This document shows, piece after piece, positions 1-5,530 of a stretch of DNA of 5,530 bases. The notes under the pieces were generated by a model. It was not told the origin of the DNA. It worked only from the letters and a program-made list of their open reading frames with translations, and did not search any database. The stretch comes from Geopsychrobacter sp. (lineage in GTDB: Bacteria; Desulfobacterota; Desulfuromonadia; Desulfuromonadales; Geopsychrobacteraceae). Location: the NCBI GenBank assembly GCA_030620915.1, contig JAUXIR010000137.1, positions 1 through 5,530 of the forward strand, read 5' to 3'. The position numbers and the translations under genes are program-made. Position 1 is the stretch's first letter; each line of letters starts with the position of its first letter.

Positions 1-1
1 C

Positions 2-907
2 AGTAGTAACTCCCCTGGATGGCAACGCCTTGGTGGCCCAAATGAGCTGGTACGCCTCCAGATGCGTGGTGATTACCCAGACTCTCTGCGTTTGATGGAG
101 CTTGCCACGCGCATTGCCCTGACCGATAGCCCGGCGCAGCTTGACCTGGCGCCACGCAAGGGACTTGTGCGGGTCTATTGGCAGGGGGAGCTACGCATGG
201 AACTGCGCTACAAGGTTTCAGAGCAGTTACAGGAGCAACGCCCCATGGTTGCGATTATCATGGATGACATGGGTCGTGACCTGACCGAATTTAGTGACCT
301 GCTTGATCTCTCCTTGTCGATAACTCCGGCGATTCTGCCGCAGACCTCTTTTGCGACGCGCGGTGCAAAAATACTCACGAAAAAAAATCACGAGTATATG
401 ATTCATTTGCCGATGGAACCAAAAAAATATCCGTCGATCAGCCCTGGGCCAGAGGCACTTTTGCTCAACCTGAGTCCAAGGGAGCTTAAGCAGCGCCTCC
501 AACTATATATGCAAAGGGTGCCGGGTGCTGTTGGTGGAAATAACCATATGGGATCAGGTTTTACTCAGAATCGTGCCGCGATGCATACGGTCCTGAAAGA
601 GTTGAAAGCATCCGGGCTCTTCTTTGTCGATAGTCGCACGATCGGCGATTCGGTTGCCTTTGACGAAGCCCGTCGGATGGGGATGCGGACCGCTCAGCGT
701 AATATTTTTCTCGATAATGAGGAGAATGTCAGTTACATCAGTCGGCAGCTGCGCAAAATGGTTAAAATTGCCGAAGAGAAGGGCGCGGTGATCGCTATCT
801 GTCATCCCTATGCGCAAACGTTTGAAGCACTCCGCCAGAACAGGGTCTGGTTGCGTGAGCAAGGGGTCGACTTTGTGCTGGCTTCTCGTTTGGTCAAGAG
901 CTATTGA
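2..907 (+). CDS. Divergent polysaccharide deacetylase family protein (YibQ/DUF610 type), 5'-truncated by window edge
   Basis: The frame is open from base 2, giving 301 visible residues, and ends in TGA at 905-907. The ATG at 62 is not a credible start: coding continues upstream without a stop and no Shine-Dalgarno precedes it, so the true start lies outside the window. The last ~220 residues carry the landmarks of the family: IIMDDMG (aspartates at visible residues 88-89), IHLPMEP (His 135), GGNNHMGSGFT (Asn-Asn-His 180-182), GLFFVDSRT, NIFLDN and ICHPY (His 268). The family is related to NodB-like carbohydrate esterases and is usually exported with an N-terminal signal or membrane anchor; that part is not visible here. 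Its substrate is not established, and an envelope polysaccharide or peptidoglycan is the usual guess. About 80 visible residues before the domain are probably a linker or accessory region. The gene converges on the ParA-like gene with an 8-base gap. Family assignment is firm; function is inferred. Confidence 0.9.
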   Translation, partial: SSNSPGWQRLGGPNELVRLQMRGDYPDSLRLMELATRIALTDSPAQLDLAPRKGLVRVYWQGELRMELRYKVSEQLQEQRPMVAIIMDDMGRDLTEFSDLLDLSLSITPAILPQTSFATRGAKILTKKNHEYMIHLPMEPKKYPSISPGPEALLLNLSPRELKQRLQLYMQRVPGAVGGNNHMGSGFTQNRAAMHTVLKELKASGLFFVDSRTIGDSVAFDEARRMGMRTAQRNIFLDNEENVSYISRQLRKMVKIAEEKGAVIAICHPYAQTFEALRQNRVWLREQGVDFVLASRLVKSY

Positions 908-915
908 CGCTGTTT

Positions 916-2322
916 TTAGGGGAATACCAGATTGTTCTGACCAGGGTCCTTAACGTCTTCGGGAGTTTCGAAATCGAGTCTTGCGCGGCTGAAAACGGTT
1001 TGAAAGCGTGCATAGGGGGCTTCCGCCAGTATTTGTCCGTTATGGCCGCTATTCTGTCTGAGGAGAAGTAGTTTGCCCGGAGCATTCTGCGGCAGAGCAT
1101 GTTCGAGCAGGTTATGCAGAAACGGAGTGCCACGTCGAAGTAGCCCGCGTGTTGTTTTTATGTCACTGGTCCGCTGTGAGAGGGTTTCGCCGTTCTTGTC
1201 GAGGCGGGCCAGGGTGATTTTTGCGGTGTCCAGCCGTTGCATCAGGAAATAGGAGCGCTGGGCGGATTCGCGAAAAAGCTCCCTGATTGCCGAACTTGAA
1301 CCTGCTTTCTGCTCGCCATAAAGGTCGTTGAAAATCATCTCGTAGAAGCAATTTTCCTCAATAAAACCACAGAGCTCGCGGTCGGAAGTTTCGGCATAAA
1401 ATGCCTTTTGTAACTGTTGCTGGTCCAGTTGCTTCGCACAGCAGAGACAGTGACCGAGGAGACGCTGACGTCGTTCTTGCTCGCGCCGGACAAGATTTTG
1501 TTCGCGCGTACGTTGACCCTCAAAGATTTCACCCATGCGGTGCGGCCCCTTTTCCAGATACTCCAGATAGATCTGGCGGGCGAGGTGGCTGAACTGCAAA
1601 TGAACGTCGGTAGAGCGTCCGTGGGTCAGGACCGGGTAGACCTTTCCTTCGGGGTTGGTCGCGAGTGATTCAACCTTGGGGCTCTTGGCGATAAAACCTT
1701 CGAGGCAACGATAGCCACGATTGATGGCGTAGGCCTTAAGCAGTTGATAGGAATTGCGAAAGGGGCCGCTGTAGTGAATACGTGAATCGATCAGGCAGGG
1801 GAGTAGCCGCAAGGGGGAGCGCGAAATGCCGTGGTCGGTGAAGAAGTTTGCCAGGTGCCGACAATTTTCCAGCGAAGGCGCATCTTTGATCGGCACGATC
1901 ACGCGATCGGCTGCATAGAGTGCGTTGCGGGTATAGGGATCGAGGATTGGACAGGTGTCGATAATCAGGACCCCTCCCAGGTGGACCTTGCTGAGAATCT
2001 CAGCGAGTTGCTCATCGGACGGAGCTTGTTTATTGAAGATATTCAAGTTGTGGCAAGACGGAATAATCTGTACGCCGTATTCCCCTTGGCGTATCAGTTC
2101 AGTCGCGGCCACATCCCTGAAAAGATGCCCAACGTGGTATTCTGCCTGGTCGGAGCTGAGTCGAAACATGCGATCGACGGTGAAATGGTTGTCGAAGCTC
2201 AGTATGGTAACCGGCAGGTCTTCGGACAGGGCCTTGAGGTAAACCGCAAGATTGGTTGCCAGGGTGGTTTTTCCGACACCACCTTTTTCGCTTGAAACGG
2301 TGATTACGTAAGGACGGGACAT
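916..2322 (-). CDS. ParA/MinD-family P-loop ATPase with a long uncharacterised C-terminal extension
   Basis: This leftward gene encodes 468 residues if started at the ATG at 2322-2320. A TTG four codons upstream (2334) is also in frame, but it lies over the Shine-Dalgarno-like GGGAGAG that best serves the ATG. Residues 13-20 are KGGVGKTT, the deviant Walker A box with its signature lysine (K13). Residues 118-125 are VLIIDTCP, the Walker B-like segment with D122. Residues 139-150 form the following conserved strand and loop, VIVPIKDAPS. The switch region after the second strand reads SFDNH, with only one aspartate where relatives often have D-x-D. The ATPase domain ends near residue 260, the usual length of a whole ParA. 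A charged Arg/Glu/Gln-rich stretch (268-290), an HCLCC motif (291-295), cysteines at 318 and 325 and a further helical-looking region follow. ParA-family ATPases dimerise on ATP and position DNA, protein clusters or organelles. No partner gene is visible here, so the cargo is unknown. It is transcribed divergently from xseA. Confidence 0.9.
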   Translation of the reverse strand: MSRPYVITVSSEKGGVGKTTLATNLAVYLKALSEDLPVTILSFDNHFTVDRMFRLSSDQAEYHVGHLFRDVAATELIRQGEYGVQIIPSCHNLNIFNKQAPSDEQLAEILSKVHLGGVLIIDTCPILDPYTRNALYAADRVIVPIKDAPSLENCRHLANFFTDHGISRSPLRLLPCLIDSRIHYSGPFRNSYQLLKAYAINRGYRCLEGFIAKSPKVESLATNPEGKVYPVLTHGRSTDVHLQFSHLARQIYLEYLEKGPHRMGEIFEGQRTREQNLVRREQERRQRLLGHCLCCAKQLDQQQLQKAFYAETSDRELCGFIEENCFYEMIFNDLYGEQKAGSSSAIRELFRESAQRSYFLMQRLDTAKITLARLDKNGETLSQRTSDIKTTRGLLRRGTPFLHNLLEHALPQNAPGKLLLLRQNSGHNGQILAEAPYARFQTVFSRARLDFETPEDVKDPGQNNLVFP

Positions 2323-2325
2323 AGA

Positions 2326-2332
2326 CTCTCCC
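2326..2332 (-). promoter_or_regulatory. Ribosome binding site deciding the ParA-like start
   Basis: On the minus strand GGGAGAG ends three bases before the ATG at 2322-2320; counted from its GGGAG core the spacing is five bases. It supports that ATG over the in-frame TTG at 2334, which would begin two bases before the purine run and has no site of its own. Confidence 0.65.
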
Positions 2333-2500
2333 AAGCCAGGAATCGGTCGTGCTTGACGATCTTGGCGAGAAGTTGGATGCTTAATGCGCGCTATATGTGA
2401 AATTGAAATCTAAATTGCGGATTATGGTCGAGCGCTGACTTCAAGTTAAGTGCAGTTTATATGGAATTGTCCGGCGCCTGTCAATGTGGGTGATTTGCAA

Positions 2501-2514
2501 AACTTGAGAAAGTT
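2501..2514. repeat. Short perfect inverted repeat upstream of xseA
   Basis: AACTT and AAGTT form 5-base arms around a GAGA centre, about 42 bases before the xseA start codon. It could be an operator half-site pair or chance. It is too short and too AT-rich to act as a terminator. Confidence 0.3.
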
Positions 2515-2555
2515 ATTATGTTTTTGCTGGTAAGTATTTGTAGAATAGGTGAGAT

Positions 2556-3770
2556 ATGTCAGTATCCGTAGTCTCAGTCTCCCGTCTGGTTGAACTTTTC
2601 AAGGATCTGCTCGAAGAGAACTTTGTCGAGGTATTGGTTGAGGGCGAAGTCTCAAATTTTTCTCAGCCGAATTCCGGCCACTGTTATTTCACCCTCAAAG
2701 ATGACCGCGGTCAGCTGCGCTGTGCAATGTTTCGCAGCCATGCGCGTCTTCTCCGTTTTTTTCCCGAAAATGGTATGCAGGTCATCTGTCGTGGGCGGGC
2801 CTCGGTTTATACCCAGCGTGGTGAATTACAGTTAATCGTCGAAGGTATCGAACCTGCCGGAATCGGCGGGATGCAACTTGCCTTCGAGCAGCTGAAAAAG
2901 AAGTTAGCCAGTGAAGGCCTTTTCGCAAGCGAACGCAAGCAGGCACTCCCGGAATTCCCCCAGACAATCGGGGTCGTGACTTCGGCCACAGGTGCTGCCA
3001 TTCACGACATTCTGAATGTTCTGCGTCGCCGGGCTACGGGGCTGAAGGTTTTGCTGCGTCCGGTCAGGGTGCAGGGGGAGGGCGCTGCCAAGGAGATCAC
3101 AGAAGCCATCGCTGATCTGAATCGTGAAGGAAGCGCCGACGTCCTGATTGTTGGCCGTGGTGGTGGATCTCTGGAAGATCTCTGGGCTTTCAATGAGGAG
3201 AGCGTTGCTCGCGCCATTGCTGCATCAAAATTGCCGGTGGTCTCTGCGGTCGGACATGAAGTCGATTTCAGTATTGCCGATCTGGTCGCAGATCTGCGTG
3301 CACCCACCCCGACAGCCGCAGCCGAGTTGGTCGTCAAGAATCGTGAAGAGCTCGAACGTCATTGCGATCAGCTCCTCTTGCGTCTGGGTCGTGTCCTGCA
3401 GGGTCGACTTGAGACGCTACGTGTCCGTTATGCTCATTTACGGCGCCGTCTGATCTCTCCCCTGGAAACCCTGGAATGGCGTCGTCAGCGGTTGATCGAT
3501 CGAGAGCAGCGGCGTCAGCGCAGCATCGTTTGGAGACAACAGGAGCAGCGTAATCGTTTGCAGCAATTGGCCGAGCGGCTGAATGGCCTGTCGCCCTTGC
3601 AGGTCCTTGCACGTGGCTATGCCCTGGCCCGTCTGTTACCGCAAGGCACTCCGTTGCAGAATGTGAAGCAGATTAAGGTTGGAGACCTGATCTCTGTGCA
3701 GCTGGGCCAGGGGCAACTCGAGGCTTGCGTGACAGGGATAGGTGCAGAAAAAAAAGCGCAAGAGACTTGA
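2556..3770 (+). CDS. xseA: Exodeoxyribonuclease VII large subunit
   Basis: This encodes 404 residues, at the short end for a family of roughly 400-460. XseA is the catalytic subunit of cytoplasmic exonuclease VII, which with several XseB copies degrades single-stranded DNA from both ends into short oligonucleotides. The N-terminal OB-fold DNA-binding domain covers about residues 1-100, with VEGEVSNFS (28-36) followed by the CYFTLKDD strand. The nuclease domain has IGVVTSATGAAIHD (138-151), VGRGGGSLEDLW (199-210), GHEVDFSIADL (233-243) and the APTPTAAA segment (249-256). Residues 260-345 are a long Arg/Gln/Leu-rich helical, probably coiled-coil region of the kind that binds XseB. The C-terminal segment LSPLQVLARGYALA (345-358) is also typical. 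The ATG at 2556 is preceded by AGGTGA (2547-2552). A run of eight A residues (3748-3755) sits seven codons before the stop. xseB follows after 64 bases, probably in the same operon. Confidence 0.98.
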   Translation: MSVSVVSVSRLVELFKDLLEENFVEVLVEGEVSNFSQPNSGHCYFTLKDDRGQLRCAMFRSHARLLRFFPENGMQVICRGRASVYTQRGELQLIVEGIEPAGIGGMQLAFEQLKKKLASEGLFASERKQALPEFPQTIGVVTSATGAAIHDILNVLRRRATGLKVLLRPVRVQGEGAAKEITEAIADLNREGSADVLIVGRGGGSLEDLWAFNEESVARAIAASKLPVVSAVGHEVDFSIADLVADLRAPTPTAAAELVVKNREELERHCDQLLLRLGRVLQGRLETLRVRYAHLRRRLISPLETLEWRRQRLIDREQRRQRSIVWRQQEQRNRLQQLAERLNGLSPLQVLARGYALARLLPQGTPLQNVKQIKVGDLISVQLGQGQLEACVTGIGAEKKAQET

Positions 3771-3834
3771 CCCGAGGTTCTCCCGCTGGTGTAATCTACT
3801 TTTTGATGAATTTAGCCTTGAGAGATGAAAATAG

Positions 3835-4059
3835 ATGGCGAAAAAGAAGGGTTTTGAGTCTTCCCTGAAGGCTCTTGAAGACGCAGTATCCCGCCTTGAG
3901 GAAGGTGATCTCGAACTCGATGAATCACTGAAAATATTCGAGCAGGGGGTCAAGTCGGCCGCAGACTGTCGCAAGGCCCTCGAGAAGGTTGAATTACAGG
4001 TCGAGACCCTGCTCAAACAGCAGGATGGTCGCTTGAGCCGGGAGACTTTTGATGAGTGA
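3835..4059 (+). CDS. xseB: Exodeoxyribonuclease VII small subunit
   Basis: This encodes 74 residues, normal for XseB. The small subunit is an all-helical protein, several copies of which bind the helical arm of XseA in the cytoplasm and are needed for exonuclease VII activity. The family pattern is clear: FESSLKALEDAVSRLEEGDL (residues 7-26), then LDESLKIFEQGVK and a final helix with the conserved cysteine region ADCRKALEKVE. The start ATG at 3835 has a modest GAGAG (3820-3824) ten bases upstream. Another ATG at 3825 is out of frame and reaches a stop after ten codons. The stop at 4057-4059 overlaps the first codons of ispA, pointing to translational coupling. Pairing with xseA just upstream confirms the assignment. 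Confidence 0.97.
   Translation: MAKKKGFESSLKALEDAVSRLEEGDLELDESLKIFEQGVKSAADCRKALEKVELQVETLLKQQDGRLSRETFDE
4040..4045 (+). promoter_or_regulatory. Ribosome binding site of ispA inside xseB
   Basis: GGGAGA lies six bases before the ATG at 4052, an ideal spacing. It selects that ATG over the in-frame TTG at 4049. The site sits inside the last codons of xseB, so ispA translation is likely coupled to that of xseB. Confidence 0.7.
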
Positions 4060-4957
4060 CACCGGTTGGTCGCTGGATAGCTATCTGAAGGCTCGCTTGC
4101 AGCTCGTTGAGGCTGCTCTCGACGATTATCTGCCGCATGCTGCGACCCTGCCGGGTAGTCTGCATGATTCGATGCGCTATTCCATCTTTGCCGGGGGAAA
4201 ACGAATCCGTCCCGTCTTGATGGCCGCAGCCTGTGAGTCGGTGGGAGGTCATCCCGAGGATATTCTACCTGCCGCCGCTGCGATTGAGATGATTCACAGC
4301 TATTCGCTGATTCACGATGATCTGCCTGCGATGGACGATGACGATTTGCGGCGTGGCAAACCGACCAATCATAAGGTGTATGGCGAAGCGATTGCTATCC
4401 TGGCTGGCGACGGTCTGCTGACCGAGGCCTTTATCCTCCTTTCCAATCCGCAGGTTTTGAGTTCGGTTTCTGCGGTCGACCGTCTCGAGATCATCCACCA
4501 GCTCTCCCGTGCGGCCGGAAGCCTCGGTATGGTCGGTGGGCAGGTGGTCGACATGGAATCGGAAGGGGAGCAGATCGATCTGCCGACCCTGGAATATATC
4601 CACACCCATAAGACTGGTGCACTGATCCTTGCTGCGATCGAGATCGGGGCGATCATTGGTGGGGCCGATGAGAAGCAGCGCCTGGCCCTGCATCGCTACG
4701 GAGAAGCCGCCGGCCTGGCCTTTCAGGTCGCGGATGACATCCTCGATATCGTTGCCGATCAATCATTGTTCGGTAAGGATGTCGGCGCAGACCAGGAGCG
4801 TGGTAAGGCGACCTATCCGGCGCTGCTCGGCCTCGAAGGGGCCAGGCAGAGGGCGCGTGATCTGCGCGATATGGCGTTTAGCGCCCTTGAGACATTTGGT
4901 GTTGAAGCGCGACCCCTGCGCGAAATAGCAACCTATATTATTGACCGTTCTTTTTAA
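4052..4957 (+). CDS. ispA: Polyprenyl synthetase family protein, farnesyl/geranyl diphosphate synthase type
   Basis: This encodes 301 residues, close to the usual ~300 for bacterial farnesyl diphosphate synthase. The enzyme condenses dimethylallyl or geranyl diphosphate with isopentenyl diphosphate in the cytoplasm, giving C10-C15 (possibly C20) prenyl diphosphates for quinone tails, undecaprenyl carriers and other isoprenoids. GGKRIRP (48-54) is the isopentenyl diphosphate-binding region. The first aspartate-rich motif is DDLPAMD (89-95), with the two-residue insertion of bacterial FPP synthases, followed by DDDLRRGKPTNH. HKTGALI (186-192) and the second aspartate-rich motif DDILD (228-232) follow, then GKDVGADQERGKATYP (241-256). 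The residues before the first motif, HSYSLIH, match short-chain bacterial enzymes; exact chain length cannot be read from sequence alone. The ATG at 4052 overlaps the end of xseB by 8 bases. dxs follows after 38 bases. Confidence 0.96.
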   Translation: MSDTGWSLDSYLKARLQLVEAALDDYLPHAATLPGSLHDSMRYSIFAGGKRIRPVLMAAACESVGGHPEDILPAAAAIEMIHSYSLIHDDLPAMDDDDLRRGKPTNHKVYGEAIAILAGDGLLTEAFILLSNPQVLSSVSAVDRLEIIHQLSRAAGSLGMVGGQVVDMESEGEQIDLPTLEYIHTHKTGALILAAIEIGAIIGGADEKQRLALHRYGEAAGLAFQVADDILDIVADQSLFGKDVGADQERGKATYPALLGLEGARQRARDLRDMAFSALETFGVEARPLREIATYIIDRSF

Positions 4958-4995
4958 CAGGTTGTTTTTAATCGCCTGATAGAGGTACCGAAAAT

Positions 4996-5530
4996 ATGAG
5001 TGATCTGCTCGCTAATCTGAAGTCCCCGGCCGATCTTAAAGAGATGGGGTTGCTGCATCTAGAAGAGCTTGCAGCCGAGGTGCGCGCGACCATCATTTCA
5101 ACCGTGGCTAAAAACGGTGGTCATCTTGCCAGCTCGCTGGGAGTGGTCGAACTGACGATCGCCATCCATAAGGTTTTTAATTCTCCGCAGGACCGTATCA
5201 TCTGGGACGTTGGTCATCAGGCTTATGGTCACAAGCTGTTGACCGGACGTCTAGATGATTTCAGCACCCTGCGTCAACTCGATGGACTCAGTGGTTTTCC
5301 AAAACGGAAAGAGAGTGAGCACGACGCCTTCGATGTCGGACACTCAAGCACCTCAATTTCGGCTGCACTCGGCATGAGCGCCGGGATCGATATTCTGCAG
5401 GGGGACGAGCGGGTCATTGCGGGTATCGGCGATGGTTCACGGACCGCCGGGATGGCCTTTGAGGCCTTGAACCACGCCGGGCATCTCAAGAAAAGATTGA
5501 TCGTGATTCTCAACGACAACGAGATGTCGA
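4996..5530 (+). CDS. dxs: 1-deoxy-D-xylulose-5-phosphate synthase, 3'-truncated by window edge
   Basis: The first 178 residues of a family usually about 620-640 long are present. DXS is a thiamine diphosphate-dependent, transketolase-like cytoplasmic enzyme. It joins pyruvate and glyceraldehyde 3-phosphate to make 1-deoxy-D-xylulose 5-phosphate with loss of CO2, the entry step of the MEP isoprenoid pathway. Diagnostic segments are [14 protein letters not shown] (41-54, with the conserved His 43), [16 protein letters not shown] (70-85), [12 protein letters not shown] (115-126) and the thiamine diphosphate/metal motif running from GDG (145-147) to NDN (173-175). The residues after GDG read SRTAG, where most family members have a small residue followed by a hydrophobic one. 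The ATG at 4996 follows AGAGGT (4981-4986). The gene sits 38 bases after ispA, so the two isoprenoid genes are probably co-transcribed. Its end and the C-terminal transketolase domains are outside the window. Confidence 0.97.
   Translation, partial: MSDLLANLKSPADLKEMGLLHLEELAAEVRATIISTVAKNGGHLASSLGVVELTIAIHKVFNSPQDRIIWDVGHQAYGHKLLTGRLDDFSTLRQLDGLSGFPKRKESEHDAFDVGHSSTSISAALGMSAGIDILQGDERVIAGIGDGSRTAGMAFEALNHAGHLKKRLIVILNDNEMS

Larger units (their letters stand above)
2323..2555. promoter_or_regulatory. Divergent intergenic region, presumed to hold promoters for the ParA-like gene and xseA
   Basis: These 233 bases are the only sizeable non-coding stretch and lie between two divergent genes, so both promoters should be here (inference from layout). 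The stretch is visibly richer in A and T than the flanking genes, especially 2390-2420 and 2490-2546. TATTAT (2514-2519) and TAGAAT (2541-2546) resemble -10 boxes on the plus strand. Neither has a good -35 at the right distance, and the second overlaps the translation start zone. TTGAGA (2504-2509) resembles a -35 but lacks a matching -10. No GG-N10-GC sigma-54 pattern was found around the one candidate, near 2488-2501. The xseA ribosome binding site AGGTGA (2547-2552) closes the region. Confidence 0.45.

Noticed and set aside
1831..2295. 154-codon open frame on the plus strand inside the ParA-like gene
   Set aside because: It is antisense to clearly conserved ATPase motifs, shows no recognisable protein pattern and is best explained as a shadow of the real gene.
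2541..2546. TAGAAT as the -10 box of the xseA promoter
   Set aside because: Transcription would begin at about the start codon, leaving out the AGGTGA ribosome binding site, and no -35 box fits upstream.
3762..3782. GAGA/TCTC stem across the xseA stop as a terminator
   Set aside because: Only four paired bases with a ten-plus base loop and no directly following T run; genes downstream appear to be in the same operon.
3825..3857. Ten-codon frame starting at an ATG just before xseB
   Set aside because: It is out of frame with xseB, its only purine run is immediately adjacent to the ATG, and it is too short to support as a gene or leader peptide.
4265..4762. 165-codon open frame on the minus strand inside ispA
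   Set aside because: It lies opposite the conserved aspartate-rich motifs of ispA and has no family features; long antisense frames are common opposite GC-rich coding sequence.
4958..4978. CAGG/CCTG stem around a T-rich loop between ispA and dxs
   Set aside because: A four-base stem with a 13-base loop is not a credible terminator, and the T run is in the loop rather than after the stem.

Overview
The window carries five protein-coding genes of a bacterial chromosome, and almost every base is coding or a short spacer. Moderate GC content and the gene set suggest a Gram-negative anaerobe-type proteobacterium. The set is a divergent polysaccharide deacetylase-family protein next to an exonuclease VII / isoprenoid cluster. 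A member of the Desulfuromonadales/Geobacter group (Desulfobacterota) is my best guess. This is inferred from remembered gene order and protein style, not from a search.

Left part (1-2322): the 3' end of a divergent polysaccharide deacetylase-family gene runs rightward off the left edge and stops at 907. Only 8 bases later is the stop of a leftward gene, a ParA/MinD-type ATPase (916-2322). It has a clear deviant Walker A motif and about 200 extra C-terminal residues that I do not recognise. These two genes converge.

Middle (2323-2555): 233 non-coding bases, relatively AT-rich, separate the divergently transcribed ParA-like gene and xseA. Both promoters should lie here. I see a small inverted repeat and a short direct repeat, but no convincing consensus promoter.

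Right part (2556-5530): a co-directional, probably co-transcribed cluster. xseA and xseB encode the two subunits of exonuclease VII. ispA encodes a short-chain (farnesyl/geranyl type) prenyl diphosphate synthase and overlaps xseB by 8 bases. dxs encodes 1-deoxy-D-xylulose-5-phosphate synthase and is cut by the right edge. Exonuclease VII degrades single-stranded DNA. Dxs makes the first dedicated intermediate of the MEP isoprenoid pathway, and IspA condenses the C5 units that pathway yields. The xseB-ispA-dxs arrangement is a known bacterial gene order, so this part is ordinary.

The least explained item is the ParA-like protein with its cysteine-containing C-terminal extension. No parB-like gene is visible beside it. 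I saw no RNA genes, mobile elements, CRISPR arrays or convincing terminators.
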